Assembly: GCA_022709775.1 (NCBI GenBank)
Contig: JAKLIE010000097.1
Span: 1 to 6,726 of the forward strand
Reading direction: 5' to 3'
DNA from: Pseudomonadota bacterium
GTDB lineage: Bacteria > Pseudomonadota > Gammaproteobacteria > Burkholderiales > Casimicrobiaceae
DNA: 6,726 bases
Both the position numbers and the translations under genes were made by a program. A model generated the notes under the pieces. The model ran no database searches. It was not told where the DNA came from and saw only the letters and a list, made by a program, of their open reading frames with translations. Of the stretch, positions 1 to 5,852 are shown one piece after another (positions within the stretch are counted from its first letter, which is position 1; each line of letters begins with the position of its first letter).

Positions 1-254
1 TCGACGTGGGCTTCCACAAGATCGCGGTCACCGAGGCGAAGAAGCTCGGCATCCCGGTGGTCGCCGTGGTCGACACGAACCACTCGCCGGAGGGGATCGC
101 GCACGTGATCCCGGGCAACGACGACTCGAGCCGCGCGATCAGGCTCTACGCGCGCGGCACCGCCGACTCGATCCTGGAAGGCCGCAACGCCGTGATCCAG
201 GAGATCGTCCAGGGAAGCGACGAGTTCGTGGAGGTCGCCGAGGAGGCGAAGTAG
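1..254 (+). CDS. rpsB: 30S ribosomal protein S2, C-terminal part (5' end outside window)
   Basis: This is the C-terminal third of ribosomal protein S2, which binds the 30S subunit near the head-body junction and is needed for bS1 binding. The reading frame enters from the left edge (first full codon at base 3) and ends at TAG 252-254, leaving about 83 residues. The visible protein carries the S2 hallmarks [16 protein letters not shown] and [12 protein letters not shown], which align with the EANNLGIPVFAIVDTN and VIPGNDDAIRAV stretches of E. coli S2 as I remember it. A short acidic tail (VEVAEEAK) ends the protein, as is common in the family. The next gene is tsf, the usual partner of rpsB. 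A GTG at base 6 lies inside the conserved domain and is not a start. Identification is secure; the N-terminal part cannot be judged here. Confidence 0.97.
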   Translation, partial: DVGFHKIAVTEAKKLGIPVVAVVDTNHSPEGIAHVIPGNDDSSRAIRLYARGTADSILEGRNAVIQEIVQGSDEFVEVAEEAK

Positions 255-270
255 CCCTGACGCATCGGGG

Positions 271-294
271 AGGGGGCCGCCGGCCCCCTTCTTT
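271..294 (+). terminator. Terminator-like hairpin between rpsB and tsf (probable attenuator)
   Basis: Seventeen bases after the rpsB stop lies a perfect stem: A271 and GGGGGCC 272-278 pair with GGCCCCC 282-288 and T289. The loop is the three bases GCC, and the T-rich run TTCTTT (289-294) follows. This is the classic shape of a Rho-independent terminator, with an 8-bp very GC-rich stem and a short, imperfect U-tract. Because tsf follows in the same direction with no evident promoter of its own, I infer a partial terminator that lowers tsf relative to rpsB. I recall a partial terminator at this position in E. coli, but did not verify it. Confidence 0.7.
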
Positions 295-381
295 CGAGGA
301 CAGCGCCCGGCCGGCGACGGCGGGGACGGCGGTGGCGCGGAACGATGCGCGCCCCCGCGACAGCGAGACACGGAGCACAGG

Positions 382-1278
382 ATGGCGGACATTTCCGCGA
401 GCATGGTGATGGAGCTGCGCAGCCGTACCGGGCTGGGCATGATGGAGTGCAAGAGGGCGCTGGCCGAATCGGACGGCGACATGGCGAAGGCGGAGGAGCT
501 TCTGCGCATCCGCTCGGGCGCCAAGGCGTCGAAGGCGGCGTCCCGCGTCGCGGCCGAGGGCATCGTGGGCGCGTGGATGTCGGCCGACGCGAAGTCCGGC
601 GCGATGGTCGAGGTGAACTGCGAGACCGACTTCGTCGCGCGCAACGAGGACTTCGTCGCGTTCGCGCGGAAGCTCGCCGAGCTCGTCGCCGTGAAGAACC
701 CGGCCGACGTCGCGGCGCTGTCGGCGCTGCCGATGGACGGCGGCACGGTCGAGTCGGTGCGCCAGGCGCTCGTCCAGAAGATCGGCGAGAACCTGTCGAT
801 CCGCCGCTTCCGGCGTTTCGCGACCGCGTCGCGGCTCGCGAGCTACGTCCACGGCGGCGGCCGCATCGGCGTCATCGTGGATTTCGACGGCGGCGACGAC
901 ACGCTCGGCAAGGACATCGCGATGCACGTGGCCGCGTCGGGCGCGCCCGGTGCGATCCGCCCGGTGTGCGTCTCGAAGGACCAGGTTCCCGCGGAGCTCG
1001 TCGCCAAGGAGCGCGAGATCTTCTCGGCGCAGGCGGCCGAGTCGGGAAAGCCTCCCGAAATCGTCGCGAAGATGGTCGACGGGCGCATCGCGAAGTACCT
1101 CGCCGAAGTGACGCTCCTCGGCCAGCCGTTCGTCAAGAATCCGGACGAGACGGTCGAGAAGGTGCTGAAGGCGAAGGGTGCGTCGGTGAAGGCGTTCGCG
1201 ATGTACGTCGTGGGCGAGGGCATCGAGAAGCGGAAGGACGACTTCGCGGCCGAGGTGGCCGCGATGGCGAAGGCGTAG
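382..1278 (+). CDS. tsf: Translation elongation factor Ts
   Basis: EF-Ts is the cytoplasmic nucleotide-exchange factor that removes GDP from EF-Tu so that EF-Tu can reload with GTP. The protein is 298 residues, slightly longer than the 283 of E. coli. The N-terminal UBA-like domain is clear: [20 protein letters not shown] at about 11-30, followed by [12 protein letters not shown]. The core domain starts near residue 56 with the family sequence [16 protein letters not shown]. Its T82-D83-F84 is the TDF motif that inserts near the magnesium site of EF-Tu. The C-terminal part includes [12 protein letters not shown] (about 240-251), typical of the second core subdomain. The ATG at 382 is supported by a GGAG Shine-Dalgarno at 372-375, six bases upstream. 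The gene lies after a terminator-like hairpin behind rpsB and ends at TAG 1276-1278. No anomaly is seen. Confidence 0.98.
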   Translation: MADISASMVMELRSRTGLGMMECKRALAESDGDMAKAEELLRIRSGAKASKAASRVAAEGIVGAWMSADAKSGAMVEVNCETDFVARNEDFVAFARKLAELVAVKNPADVAALSALPMDGGTVESVRQALVQKIGENLSIRRFRRFATASRLASYVHGGGRIGVIVDFDGGDDTLGKDIAMHVAASGAPGAIRPVCVSKDQVPAELVAKEREIFSAQAAESGKPPEIVAKMVDGRIAKYLAEVTLLGQPFVKNPDETVEKVLKAKGASVKAFAMYVVGEGIEKRKDDFAAEVAAMAKA

Positions 1279-1288
1279 GGGCGCGAGG

Positions 1289-1317
1289 CGGCCGGGTGCT
1301 TCCAAGGCTCCCGGCCG
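1289..1317 (+). other. GC-rich hairpin 1 in the tsf-pyrH gap
   Basis: CGGCCGGG (1289-1296) pairs perfectly with CCCGGCCG (1310-1317) around a 13-base loop. It starts ten bases after the tsf stop codon. No T-run follows, so it does not fit a simple Rho-independent terminator. It may protect the 3' end of a processed tsf message or act with the next hairpin. The pairing is seen directly; the role is inferred. Confidence 0.5.
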
Positions 1318-1319
1318 GT

Positions 1320-1353
1320 CCCCGGGATCCGCTCGGCGCGAGCGGATCCGGGG
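1320..1353 (+). other. GC-rich hairpin 2 in the tsf-pyrH gap (14-bp stem)
   Basis: Two bases after the first hairpin, bases 1320-1334 pair with 1340-1353 in a 14-bp stem with one bulged G (about 1324-1326) and the five-base loop GGCGC. The stem contains GGATCCGCTC against GAGCGGATCC. The following sequence is TGTCGCC, so there is no U-tract. The hairpin ends about 40 bases before the pyrH ribosome binding site. A stem this long in a polycistronic leader could slow RNA polymerase, block 3' exonucleases or mark a processing site. I cannot choose between these. Confidence 0.6.
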
Positions 1354-1392
1354 TGTCGCCGATGAACTTCCGCGCCGGTTGCGAGTCCGTTC

Positions 1393-1398
1393 GGAGGT
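1393..1398 (+). promoter_or_regulatory. Strong Shine-Dalgarno that fixes the pyrH start
   Basis: GGAGGT at 1393-1398 sits four bases before ATG 1403. It lies downstream of the alternative in-frame TTG at 1379, so it supports ATG 1403 as the true start of pyrH. Confidence 0.85.
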
Positions 1399-1402
1399 AG
1401 CG

Positions 1403-2164
1403 ATGAACCCGCCCGTGCCCACGCCGCTCGCCGCCGTCACGACCGCGGCGCCCCAGCCGGCCTACAAGCGCATCCTGCTCAAGCTCTCGGGCGAGGCGCT
1501 GATGGGCGACGATCCCTACGGCATCAACCGCGAGGTGATCGACCGGATCGTCGCCGAGATCGGCGAGGTCCACCGGCTCGGCGTCGAGATCGCGGTCGTC
1601 ATCGGCGGCGGCAACATCTTCCGCGGCGTGGCCCCCGGCGCGGCCGGCATGGACCGCGCGACGGCCGACTACATGGGCATGCTCGCGACGCTGATGAACG
1701 CGCTCGCGCTGCAGGACGCGCTGCGTCGCGCCGGCGTCGAGTCGCGCGTCCAGTCCGCGCTGCGCATCGACCAGGTCGCCGAGCCCTACATCCGCGGCCG
1801 CGCGCTGCGCCACCTCGAGGAGCACAAGGTCGTCATCTTCGCGGCGGGCACCGGCAACCCGTTCTTCACGACCGACACGGCCGCTGCGCTGCGCGGCCGG
1901 GAGATGGGCGTCGACATCGTGCTCAAGGCGACCAAGGTCGACGGCGTCTACACGGCCGACCCGAAGAAGGACGCCTCTGCGCGTCGCTACGCCGACCTCA
2001 CGTTCGACGAGGCGATCGTCAGGAACCTGAAGGTGATGGACGCCACCGCCCTCGCGCTGTGCCGCGACCAGGACATGCTGCTCAAGGTGTTCTCGATCTT
2101 CGAGCCCGGCGCGCTCAAGCGCGTCGTGATGGGCGAGGACGAGGGCACGCTGGTGCACTGCTAG
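1403..2164 (+). CDS. pyrH: UMP kinase (uridylate kinase)
   Basis: This hexameric bacterial UMP kinase of the amino-acid-kinase fold phosphorylates UMP to UDP with ATP in the cytoplasm, feeding UTP and CTP synthesis. The protein is 253 residues (E. coli about 241). Visible motifs in order are [13 protein letters not shown] (21-33, phosphate-binding lysine region), [11 protein letters not shown] (65-75, glycine-rich loop), [17 protein letters not shown] (91-107), [14 protein letters not shown] (148-161, UMP and phosphoryl-transfer region), [16 protein letters not shown] (nucleotide base pocket) and the C-terminal [16 protein letters not shown]. The start at ATG 1403 follows GGAGGT; a TTG 24 bases upstream in the same frame has no such site. 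The Pro/Ala-rich lead of about 20 residues before YKR is some 12 longer than in E. coli and is probably disordered. TAG 2162-2164 is directly followed by ATG 2165 and then by a triple tandem repeat before frr. Confidence 0.97.
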   Translation: MNPPVPTPLAAVTTAAPQPAYKRILLKLSGEALMGDDPYGINREVIDRIVAEIGEVHRLGVEIAVVIGGGNIFRGVAPGAAGMDRATADYMGMLATLMNALALQDALRRAGVESRVQSALRIDQVAEPYIRGRALRHLEEHKVVIFAAGTGNPFFTTDTAAALRGREMGVDIVLKATKVDGVYTADPKKDASARRYADLTFDEAIVRNLKVMDATALALCRDQDMLLKVFSIFEPGALKRVVMGEDEGTLVHC

Positions 2165-2284
2165 ATGAGATCCCCCCGAAACTCGCTTCGCTCGCTTCCC
2201 CCCGGGGGGCCGCGCCCTTGGGGCGTCCCGGCGGGCGCGCGGGTGACATCCCCCCGAAACTCGCTTCGCTCGCTTCCCCCCGGG

Positions 2285-2307
2285 GGGCCGCGCCCTTGGG
2301 GCGGCCC
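2285..2307 (+). other. Stem-loop inside the repeat unit (copy 2; also copies 1 and 3)
   Basis: In copy 2, GGGCCG (2285-2290) pairs with CGGCCC (2302-2307). After a two-base bulge, CCC (2293-2295) pairs with GGG (2299-2301) around the loop TTG. The same fold is available in copy 3 at 2363-2385. In copy 1 (2207-2229) the T at 2226 breaks one pair. A competing small hairpin GCCC-GGC-GGGC uses the right arm and bases just after it, and the C6G6 palindrome overlaps the left side, so the real structure is uncertain. No U-tract follows. Confidence 0.45.
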
Positions 2308-2396
2308 GGCGGGCGCGCGGGTGACATCCCCCCGAAACTCGCTTCGCTCGCTTCCCCCCGGGGGGCCGCGCCCTTGGGGCGGCCCGGCGGGCGCGC

Positions 2397-2401
2397 AGGA
2401 G
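2397..2401 (+). promoter_or_regulatory. Shine-Dalgarno of frr, built from the edge of the third repeat copy
   Basis: AGGAG at 2397-2401 lies eight bases before ATG 2410. The matching bases of copies 1 and 2 read GGGTG, so two base differences (A for G, A for T) turn the repeat edge into a good ribosome binding site. Confidence 0.8.
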
Positions 2402-2409
2402 ACGCAACG

Positions 2410-2967
2410 ATGATTCCGGAGATCAAGAAGGGCGCCGAGCAGAAGATGGCGAAGACGATCGAGGCGCTCAAGGTCGACCTCGGCAAGGTGCGGACCGGCC
2501 GCGCGCACGCGGGCATCCTCGACCACGTCATGGTCGACTACTACGGCACGATGACCGCGGTCCCGAAGGTCGCCAACGTCCAGCTGGCGGATGCGCGAAC
2601 GATCACCGTGCAGCCGTGGGAGAAGAAGCTCGTCCCCGCGATCGAGAAGGCGATCCGCGATTCGGACCTCGGGCTCAATCCTGCCTCGGCCGGGGACATG
2701 ATCCGCGTGCCGATGCCCGCGCTCACCGAGGAACGCCGCCGCGACCTGATCAAGGTCGTGCGCCACGAGGCGGAAGACGCGCGCGTCGCCGTTCGCAACG
2801 TGCGCCGGGATGCGATCGAGCACCTGAAGAAACTCCTCAAGGAGCACAAGGTCGCGGAGGACGACGAGCGCCGGGCGCAGGACGACGTCCAGAAGCTCAC
2901 CGACCGCTTCGTGGCGGAGATCGACAAGATCCTGCACGCGAAGGAAGCCGATCTGATGGCGGTCTGA
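2410..2967 (+). CDS. frr: Ribosome recycling factor
   Basis: RRF binds the post-termination 70S ribosome and, with EF-G and GTP, splits it into subunits; it is cytoplasmic and essential. The protein is 185 residues, the same length as E. coli RRF. It shows the tRNA-like two-domain layout. The long-helix domain I begins with [17 protein letters not shown] (about 5-21) and [14 protein letters not shown] (25-38). The small beta domain II spans about 31-104. The return helices contain [14 protein letters not shown] (105-118), [12 protein letters not shown] (124-135) and the C-terminal SEDDxRR-like [17 protein letters not shown] (149-165). R132, the conserved arginine important for activity in E. 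coli, is present. The ATG at 2410 is supported by AGGAG and by the exact family length. The frame is open far upstream through the repeats, but an earlier start would add sequence not found in the family. It ends with TGA 2965-2967. Confidence 0.98.
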   Translation: MIPEIKKGAEQKMAKTIEALKVDLGKVRTGRAHAGILDHVMVDYYGTMTAVPKVANVQLADARTITVQPWEKKLVPAIEKAIRDSDLGLNPASAGDMIRVPMPALTEERRRDLIKVVRHEAEDARVAVRNVRRDAIEHLKKLLKEHKVAEDDERRAQDDVQKLTDRFVAEIDKILHAKEADLMAV

Positions 2968-2982
2968 GGGCGGCTCCCGCCC
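2968..2982 (+). other. Short all-GC hairpin immediately after the frr stop
   Basis: GGGCGG (2968-2973) pairs with CCGCCC (2977-2982) around the loop CTC, starting at the first base after the frr stop. It is followed by C-rich sequence, not by T residues. It could form a weak pause or a processing site in the 62-bp frr-uppS gap. The rest of that gap (2983-3029) is C-rich, and I see no promoter or clear Shine-Dalgarno in it. Confidence 0.4.
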
Positions 2983-3029
2983 CCCGGACCCCCGGGACGC
3001 GCACGCACCCCCGACGCCACGACGTTCCG

Positions 3030-3797
3030 GTGTTCACTTCCTCCACCCGCGACATTCCCGAGGCGCGCGACGTGCCGCGGCACGTCGCGATCATCATGGA
3101 CGGCAACGGCCGCTGGGCGAAGCAGCGGCTGCTGCCTCGCGTGGCCGGCCACAGGCGAGGCGTCGAGGCGGTCCGGACGATCGTGCGTGCGGCCGTCGAG
3201 CGGGGCATCGGTTTCCTGACGCTCTTCGCGTTCTCGAGCGAGAACTGGCGCCGCCCCGCCGACGAGGTGTCGATCCTGATGGAGCTGTTCCTGCGCTCGC
3301 TCGAGGTCGAGGTCGGGAAGCTCCACGACAACGGGATCCGTCTCAAGGTGATCGGCGACACGGGCCGCTTCGACGCGCGCATCCGCGGCCTGATCGAGTC
3401 GGGCGAGGCGCTCACGTCGGCGAATCCGCGCCTCACGCTCACGATCGCCGCGAACTACGGCGGCCGATGGGACATCGCGCAGGCGGCGCGGACCTGCTAC
3501 CGTCGCCATCCCGAGGCGCTCGCCGAGGGGGCTCCGCTCGAACCCGACGCGCTCGCCCCGTACCTCGCGCTCGCCTACGCGCCCGAGCCGGATCTGTTCA
3601 TCCGCACCGGCGGCGAGCAGCGCATCTCCAACTTCCTGCTGTGGCAGCTCGCGTACACGGAGCTGTGGTTCACCGACCTCCTGTGGCCGGACTTCGACGC
3701 GGCGGCGCTCGACGAGGCGATCTCGTCCTACCGCAAGCGCGAGCGGCGCTACGGGCGCACGAGCGAGCAGCTCGCGACGCCGGCGACGTCGCCATGA
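3030..3797 (+). CDS. uppS: Isoprenyl transferase (undecaprenyl diphosphate synthase)
   Basis: This cytoplasmic cis-prenyltransferase adds eight isopentenyl units to farnesyl diphosphate to make C55 undecaprenyl diphosphate, the carrier lipid for cell-wall and polysaccharide synthesis. The protein is 255 residues (E. coli 253). It has [14 protein letters not shown] at 18-31 with catalytic D24, the conserved H41 in [10 protein letters not shown] and [11 protein letters not shown] (66-76). NYGGRWDI lies at 142-149 and [15 protein letters not shown] at 192-206, with diphosphate-binding R192 and R198. E211 in the following AYTELWF matches the magnesium-binding glutamate. The chosen start is GTG 3030, because [17 protein letters not shown] resembles the N-termini of betaproteobacterial UppS that I recall. 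No good Shine-Dalgarno precedes it. GTG 3072, with GAGG at 3060-3063, is a shorter alternative; ATG 3096 is inside the catalytic motif and too late. The stop TGA overlaps the cdsA start as ATGA. Confidence 0.95.
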   Translation: MFTSSTRDIPEARDVPRHVAIIMDGNGRWAKQRLLPRVAGHRRGVEAVRTIVRAAVERGIGFLTLFAFSSENWRRPADEVSILMELFLRSLEVEVGKLHDNGIRLKVIGDTGRFDARIRGLIESGEALTSANPRLTLTIAANYGGRWDIAQAARTCYRRHPEALAEGAPLEPDALAPYLALAYAPEPDLFIRTGGEQRISNFLLWQLAYTELWFTDLLWPDFDAAALDEAISSYRKRERRYGRTSEQLATPATSP

Positions 3798-4642
3798 CGC
3801 CGCTGGCGACGCGCGTCGCCACCGCGGCCGTGCTGGTGCCGTGCGTGCTCGCGGCGCTGTTCCTGTTGCCGCCCGTGCTCTGGGCGGCCGCGACGCTCGT
3901 CGCCGTGCTGATCGCGGCCCACGAGTGGGCGCGCCTCGCGTCGTTCGGACGGGCGGGCTGGCTGCTGCTCGTCGGTGCGCTCGCGGCGGGAGGGGCGGTC
4001 CTGCTTGCCGTGTCCGGCGCGGGACTCGACCGCGGCTGGCCGCGCGAGGTGCTGCTCGCGGCATGCGGGCTCGCCACGCTGTTCTGGTTGCTGGTCGCGC
4101 CGCCCTGGGTGTTCCGGCGCTGGCCCGCGCGCTCGCCGGTCGCGCTGACGCTCGCGGGGTGGGTCGTGCTGGCGGGAGCGTGGGTCGCGCTGGTCGAGCT
4201 GCAGGCGCGGTCGCCCTGGCTCGTGCTGGCGGCGATGGCGATCGTGTGGATCGCCGACACGGCCGCGTATTTCGCCGGTCGCGCGTTCGGGCGGCGCAAG
4301 CTCGCCCCGCTCGTGAGCCCCGGAAAGACCTGGGAAGGCGTGTTCGGCGGGCTCGCGGCCGTCGCGATCTACGCCGTGGCGCTGGTGCCGTTCGCGCAGG
4401 CGGCGGGCTACGGCGGATCCGTCGCGCCCCTCGCCGTCGTCGCGTGGATCGCGTTCGCGCTCGCGCTCGCGGCGTTGTCCGTGGTCGGCGACCTGTACGA
4501 ATCGTGGCTGAAGCGGGTTGCCGGCGTGAAGGACAGCGGCACGCTGCTGCCCGGGCACGGCGGCGTGCTGGACCGCATCGACGCGCTGGTCGCGGCGATG
4601 CCGCCGGCGGCGCTCGCCGCGCACTGGTTCCTGCGGGGCTGA
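3794..4642 (+). CDS. cdsA: Phosphatidate cytidylyltransferase (CDP-diacylglycerol synthase)
   Basis: CdsA is an inner-membrane enzyme that joins CTP and phosphatidic acid to give CDP-diacylglycerol and diphosphate, the branch point for phosphatidylethanolamine, phosphatidylglycerol and cardiolipin. The protein is 282 residues (E. coli about 285) and very hydrophobic, with roughly eight membrane segments. The first lie at about 8-26 and 28-44, and the last at about 208-232. The full family signature is present at 237-263: [13 protein letters not shown], then [12 protein letters not shown]. Other conserved pieces are [19 protein letters not shown] (152-170) and [12 protein letters not shown] (175-186). 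The ATG at 3794 overlaps the uppS stop by four bases. There is no strong ribosome binding site, so translational coupling is likely. The gene ends four bases before dxr. The Ala/Leu-rich low-complexity codon runs are normal for a membrane protein at this GC content. Confidence 0.97.
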   Translation: MTPLATRVATAAVLVPCVLAALFLLPPVLWAAATLVAVLIAAHEWARLASFGRAGWLLLVGALAAGGAVLLAVSGAGLDRGWPREVLLAACGLATLFWLLVAPPWVFRRWPARSPVALTLAGWVVLAGAWVALVELQARSPWLVLAAMAIVWIADTAAYFAGRAFGRRKLAPLVSPGKTWEGVFGGLAAVAIYAVALVPFAQAAGYGGSVAPLAVVAWIAFALALAALSVVGDLYESWLKRVAGVKDSGTLLPGHGGVLDRIDALVAAMPPAALAAHWFLRG

Positions 4643-4646
4643 GGCG

Positions 4647-5852
4647 ATGCGCAGGGTGAGCCTCCTCGGCGCGACCGGCTCGATCGGCGACTCGGCGCTC
4701 GACGTCATCGCGCGACATCCCGACCTCTACGCGGTCGAGGCGCTCGCCGCGCACCGCAACGCCGGGAAGCTCGCGGAGCTCTGCCGCCGCTTCCGGCCGG
4801 CCGTCGCGGCGCTGCTCGACCTCGACGCGGCGCGCGCGCTCGAACGCGAGATCGCGGCGGACGGACTTCGCACGAGGGTGCTCGCCGGGCCGGCGGGGCT
4901 CGTCGAGGCCGCGACGATCGCCGGCGCCGACACCGTGCTCGCCGCCATCGTGGGCGCGGCCGGGCTCGAGCCCACGCTCGCCGCGGCGCGCGCCGGCAAG
5001 CGGCTCCTGATCGCCAACAAGGAGGCGCTCGTGATCGGCGGCGAGGTCTTCATGCGCGCCGCGCGCGAGGGCGGCGCGACGCTGCTGCCGATCGACAGCG
5101 AGCACAATGCCGTGTTCCAGTGCCTGCCGCCGGGGTACGTGGGCGAGCCGGCGCGCGCGGGCATCCGGCGGCTGATCCTGACCGCGTCGGGCGGGCCGTT
5201 CCGCCGGCGCCCGGTCGAGGACCTCGCGGGCGTCACGCCCGACGAGGCGTGCGCGCACCCGAACTGGCGCATGGGGCGCAAGATCTCGGTCGACTCGGCG
5301 ACGATGATGAACAAGGGGCTCGAAGTGATCGAGGCGCACTGGCTGTTCGGCGCGCCGGCGTCCGCGATCGACGTGCTGATCCACCCGCAGAGCGTCGTCC
5401 ATTCGCTCGTCGAGTACGTCGACGGATCGGTGCTGGCGCAGCTCGGCCACCCGGACATGCGCACGCCGATCGCGCAGGCGCTCGCGTGGCCCGCGCGCAT
5501 CGAGAGCGGCGTGGGCCGCCTGGACCTAGCGTCGCTCGCGGCGCTGTCGTTCGAGGCGCCCGACAACGAGCGCTTTCCGTGCCTCGGGCTCGCGTACGAC
5601 GCGCTCGCCGCCGGCGGCGCCGCGACCGTCGTGCTCAATGCGGCGAACGAGGTCGCGGTCGCCGCGTTCCTCGCCGGCCGCGTCCCGTACCCTGCGATCC
5701 ACGCGGCCTGCGCCGAGACGCTCGAGCGCCTGCCGTCGCGCGCCGCCGGCACGATCGACGAGGCGCTCGCCGCGGATGCCGAGGCGCGCCGCGCGGCGTG
5801 CGCGATCCTTCATCTGCCCGCCGACGCTTCGGGCGTCCCGCTCGCCGCATGA
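4647..5852 (+). CDS. dxr: 1-deoxy-D-xylulose 5-phosphate reductoisomerase
   Basis: Dxr (IspC) converts 1-deoxyxylulose 5-phosphate to 2-C-methylerythritol 4-phosphate with NADPH, the committed step of the MEP isoprenoid pathway and the target of fosmidomycin. The protein is 401 residues (E. coli 398). It shows the NADPH loop [15 protein letters not shown] (6-20), IANKEALV (122-129) and the metal site [11 protein letters not shown] (148-158) with D150 and E152. The active-site loop and helix include [20 protein letters not shown] (204-223), with H204 and W207, and then E226, which corresponds to E231 of E. coli. The C-terminal domain includes [18 protein letters not shown] 4647 lies four bases after the cdsA stop, with only a poor, very close GAGG, so coupling to cdsA is likely. 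The TGA overlaps the rseP start (ATGA). Its product feeds the same isoprenoid route that UppS uses. Confidence 0.98.
   Translation: MRRVSLLGATGSIGDSALDVIARHPDLYAVEALAAHRNAGKLAELCRRFRPAVAALLDLDAARALEREIAADGLRTRVLAGPAGLVEAATIAGADTVLAAIVGAAGLEPTLAAARAGKRLLIANKEALVIGGEVFMRAAREGGATLLPIDSEHNAVFQCLPPGYVGEPARAGIRRLILTASGGPFRRRPVEDLAGVTPDEACAHPNWRMGRKISVDSATMMNKGLEVIEAHWLFGAPASAIDVLIHPQSVVHSLVEYVDGSVLAQLGHPDMRTPIAQALAWPARIESGVGRLDLASLAALSFEAPDNERFPCLGLAYDALAAGGAATVVLNAANEVAVAAFLAGRVPYPAIHAACAETLERLPSRAAGTIDEALAADAEARRAACAILHLPADASGVPLAA

Larger units (their letters stand above)
2171..2404. repeat. Three tandem copies of a 78-bp GC-rich intergenic repeat
   Basis: The pyrH-frr gap holds three head-to-tail copies at 2171-2248, 2249-2326 and 2327-2404. 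Copies 1 and 2 differ at one base by my reading (T2226 against G2304). Copy 3 equals copy 2 except at its last eight bases, where it becomes the frr ribosome binding site. Similarity extends a few bases left of copy 1 (TGAGAT at 2166 against TGACAT at 2244). Each unit starts TCCCCCCGAAACTCGC and holds a direct 7-mer repeat (CTCGCTT twice). It also holds the palindrome CCCCCCGGGGGG (2198-2209 in copy 1) and a second stem-loop ending TTGGGGCGGCCC. The unit resembles GC-rich dispersed intergenic repeats that I recall from Burkholderiales genomes, though I cannot search to confirm this. The period is 26 codons, so several frames stay open across the array. I see no terminal inverted repeats or transposase. 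Confidence 0.95.

Noticed and set aside
295..381. A separate promoter for tsf, or a riboswitch in the rpsB-tsf gap
   Set aside because: I see no convincing -35/-10 pair and no known riboswitch pattern in this GC-rich stretch.
1379..1402. TTG 1379 as the pyrH start
   Set aside because: The GGAGGT site lies between this TTG and ATG 1403 and is correctly spaced only for the ATG.
2171..2404. CRISPR array
   Set aside because: The copies are contiguous 78-bp tandem units with no unique spacers between them, and there are no cas genes.
139..2407. Long minus-strand frames opposite rpsB-tsf-pyrH and through the repeats
   Set aside because: They are shadows of GC-rich coding DNA. The repeated peptide KRAKRVSGG at one end is only the reverse translation of the 78-bp repeat.
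2059..2409. An N-terminally extended frr reading back through the repeats into pyrH
   Set aside because: RRF has its exact family length from ATG 2410, which has a good ribosome binding site. The upstream frame is open only because the repeats lack stops.
3096..3098. ATG 3096 as the uppS start
   Set aside because: It is the methionine inside the catalytic motif IIMDGNGRW; starting there would remove conserved residues just before it.
2541..5450. A 969-codon open frame on the minus strand, spanning frr to dxr
   Set aside because: It runs antisense to four clearly identified genes and is rich in Arg, Ala and Pro. Such long shadow frames are expected at this GC content, and it shows no recognisable domain.
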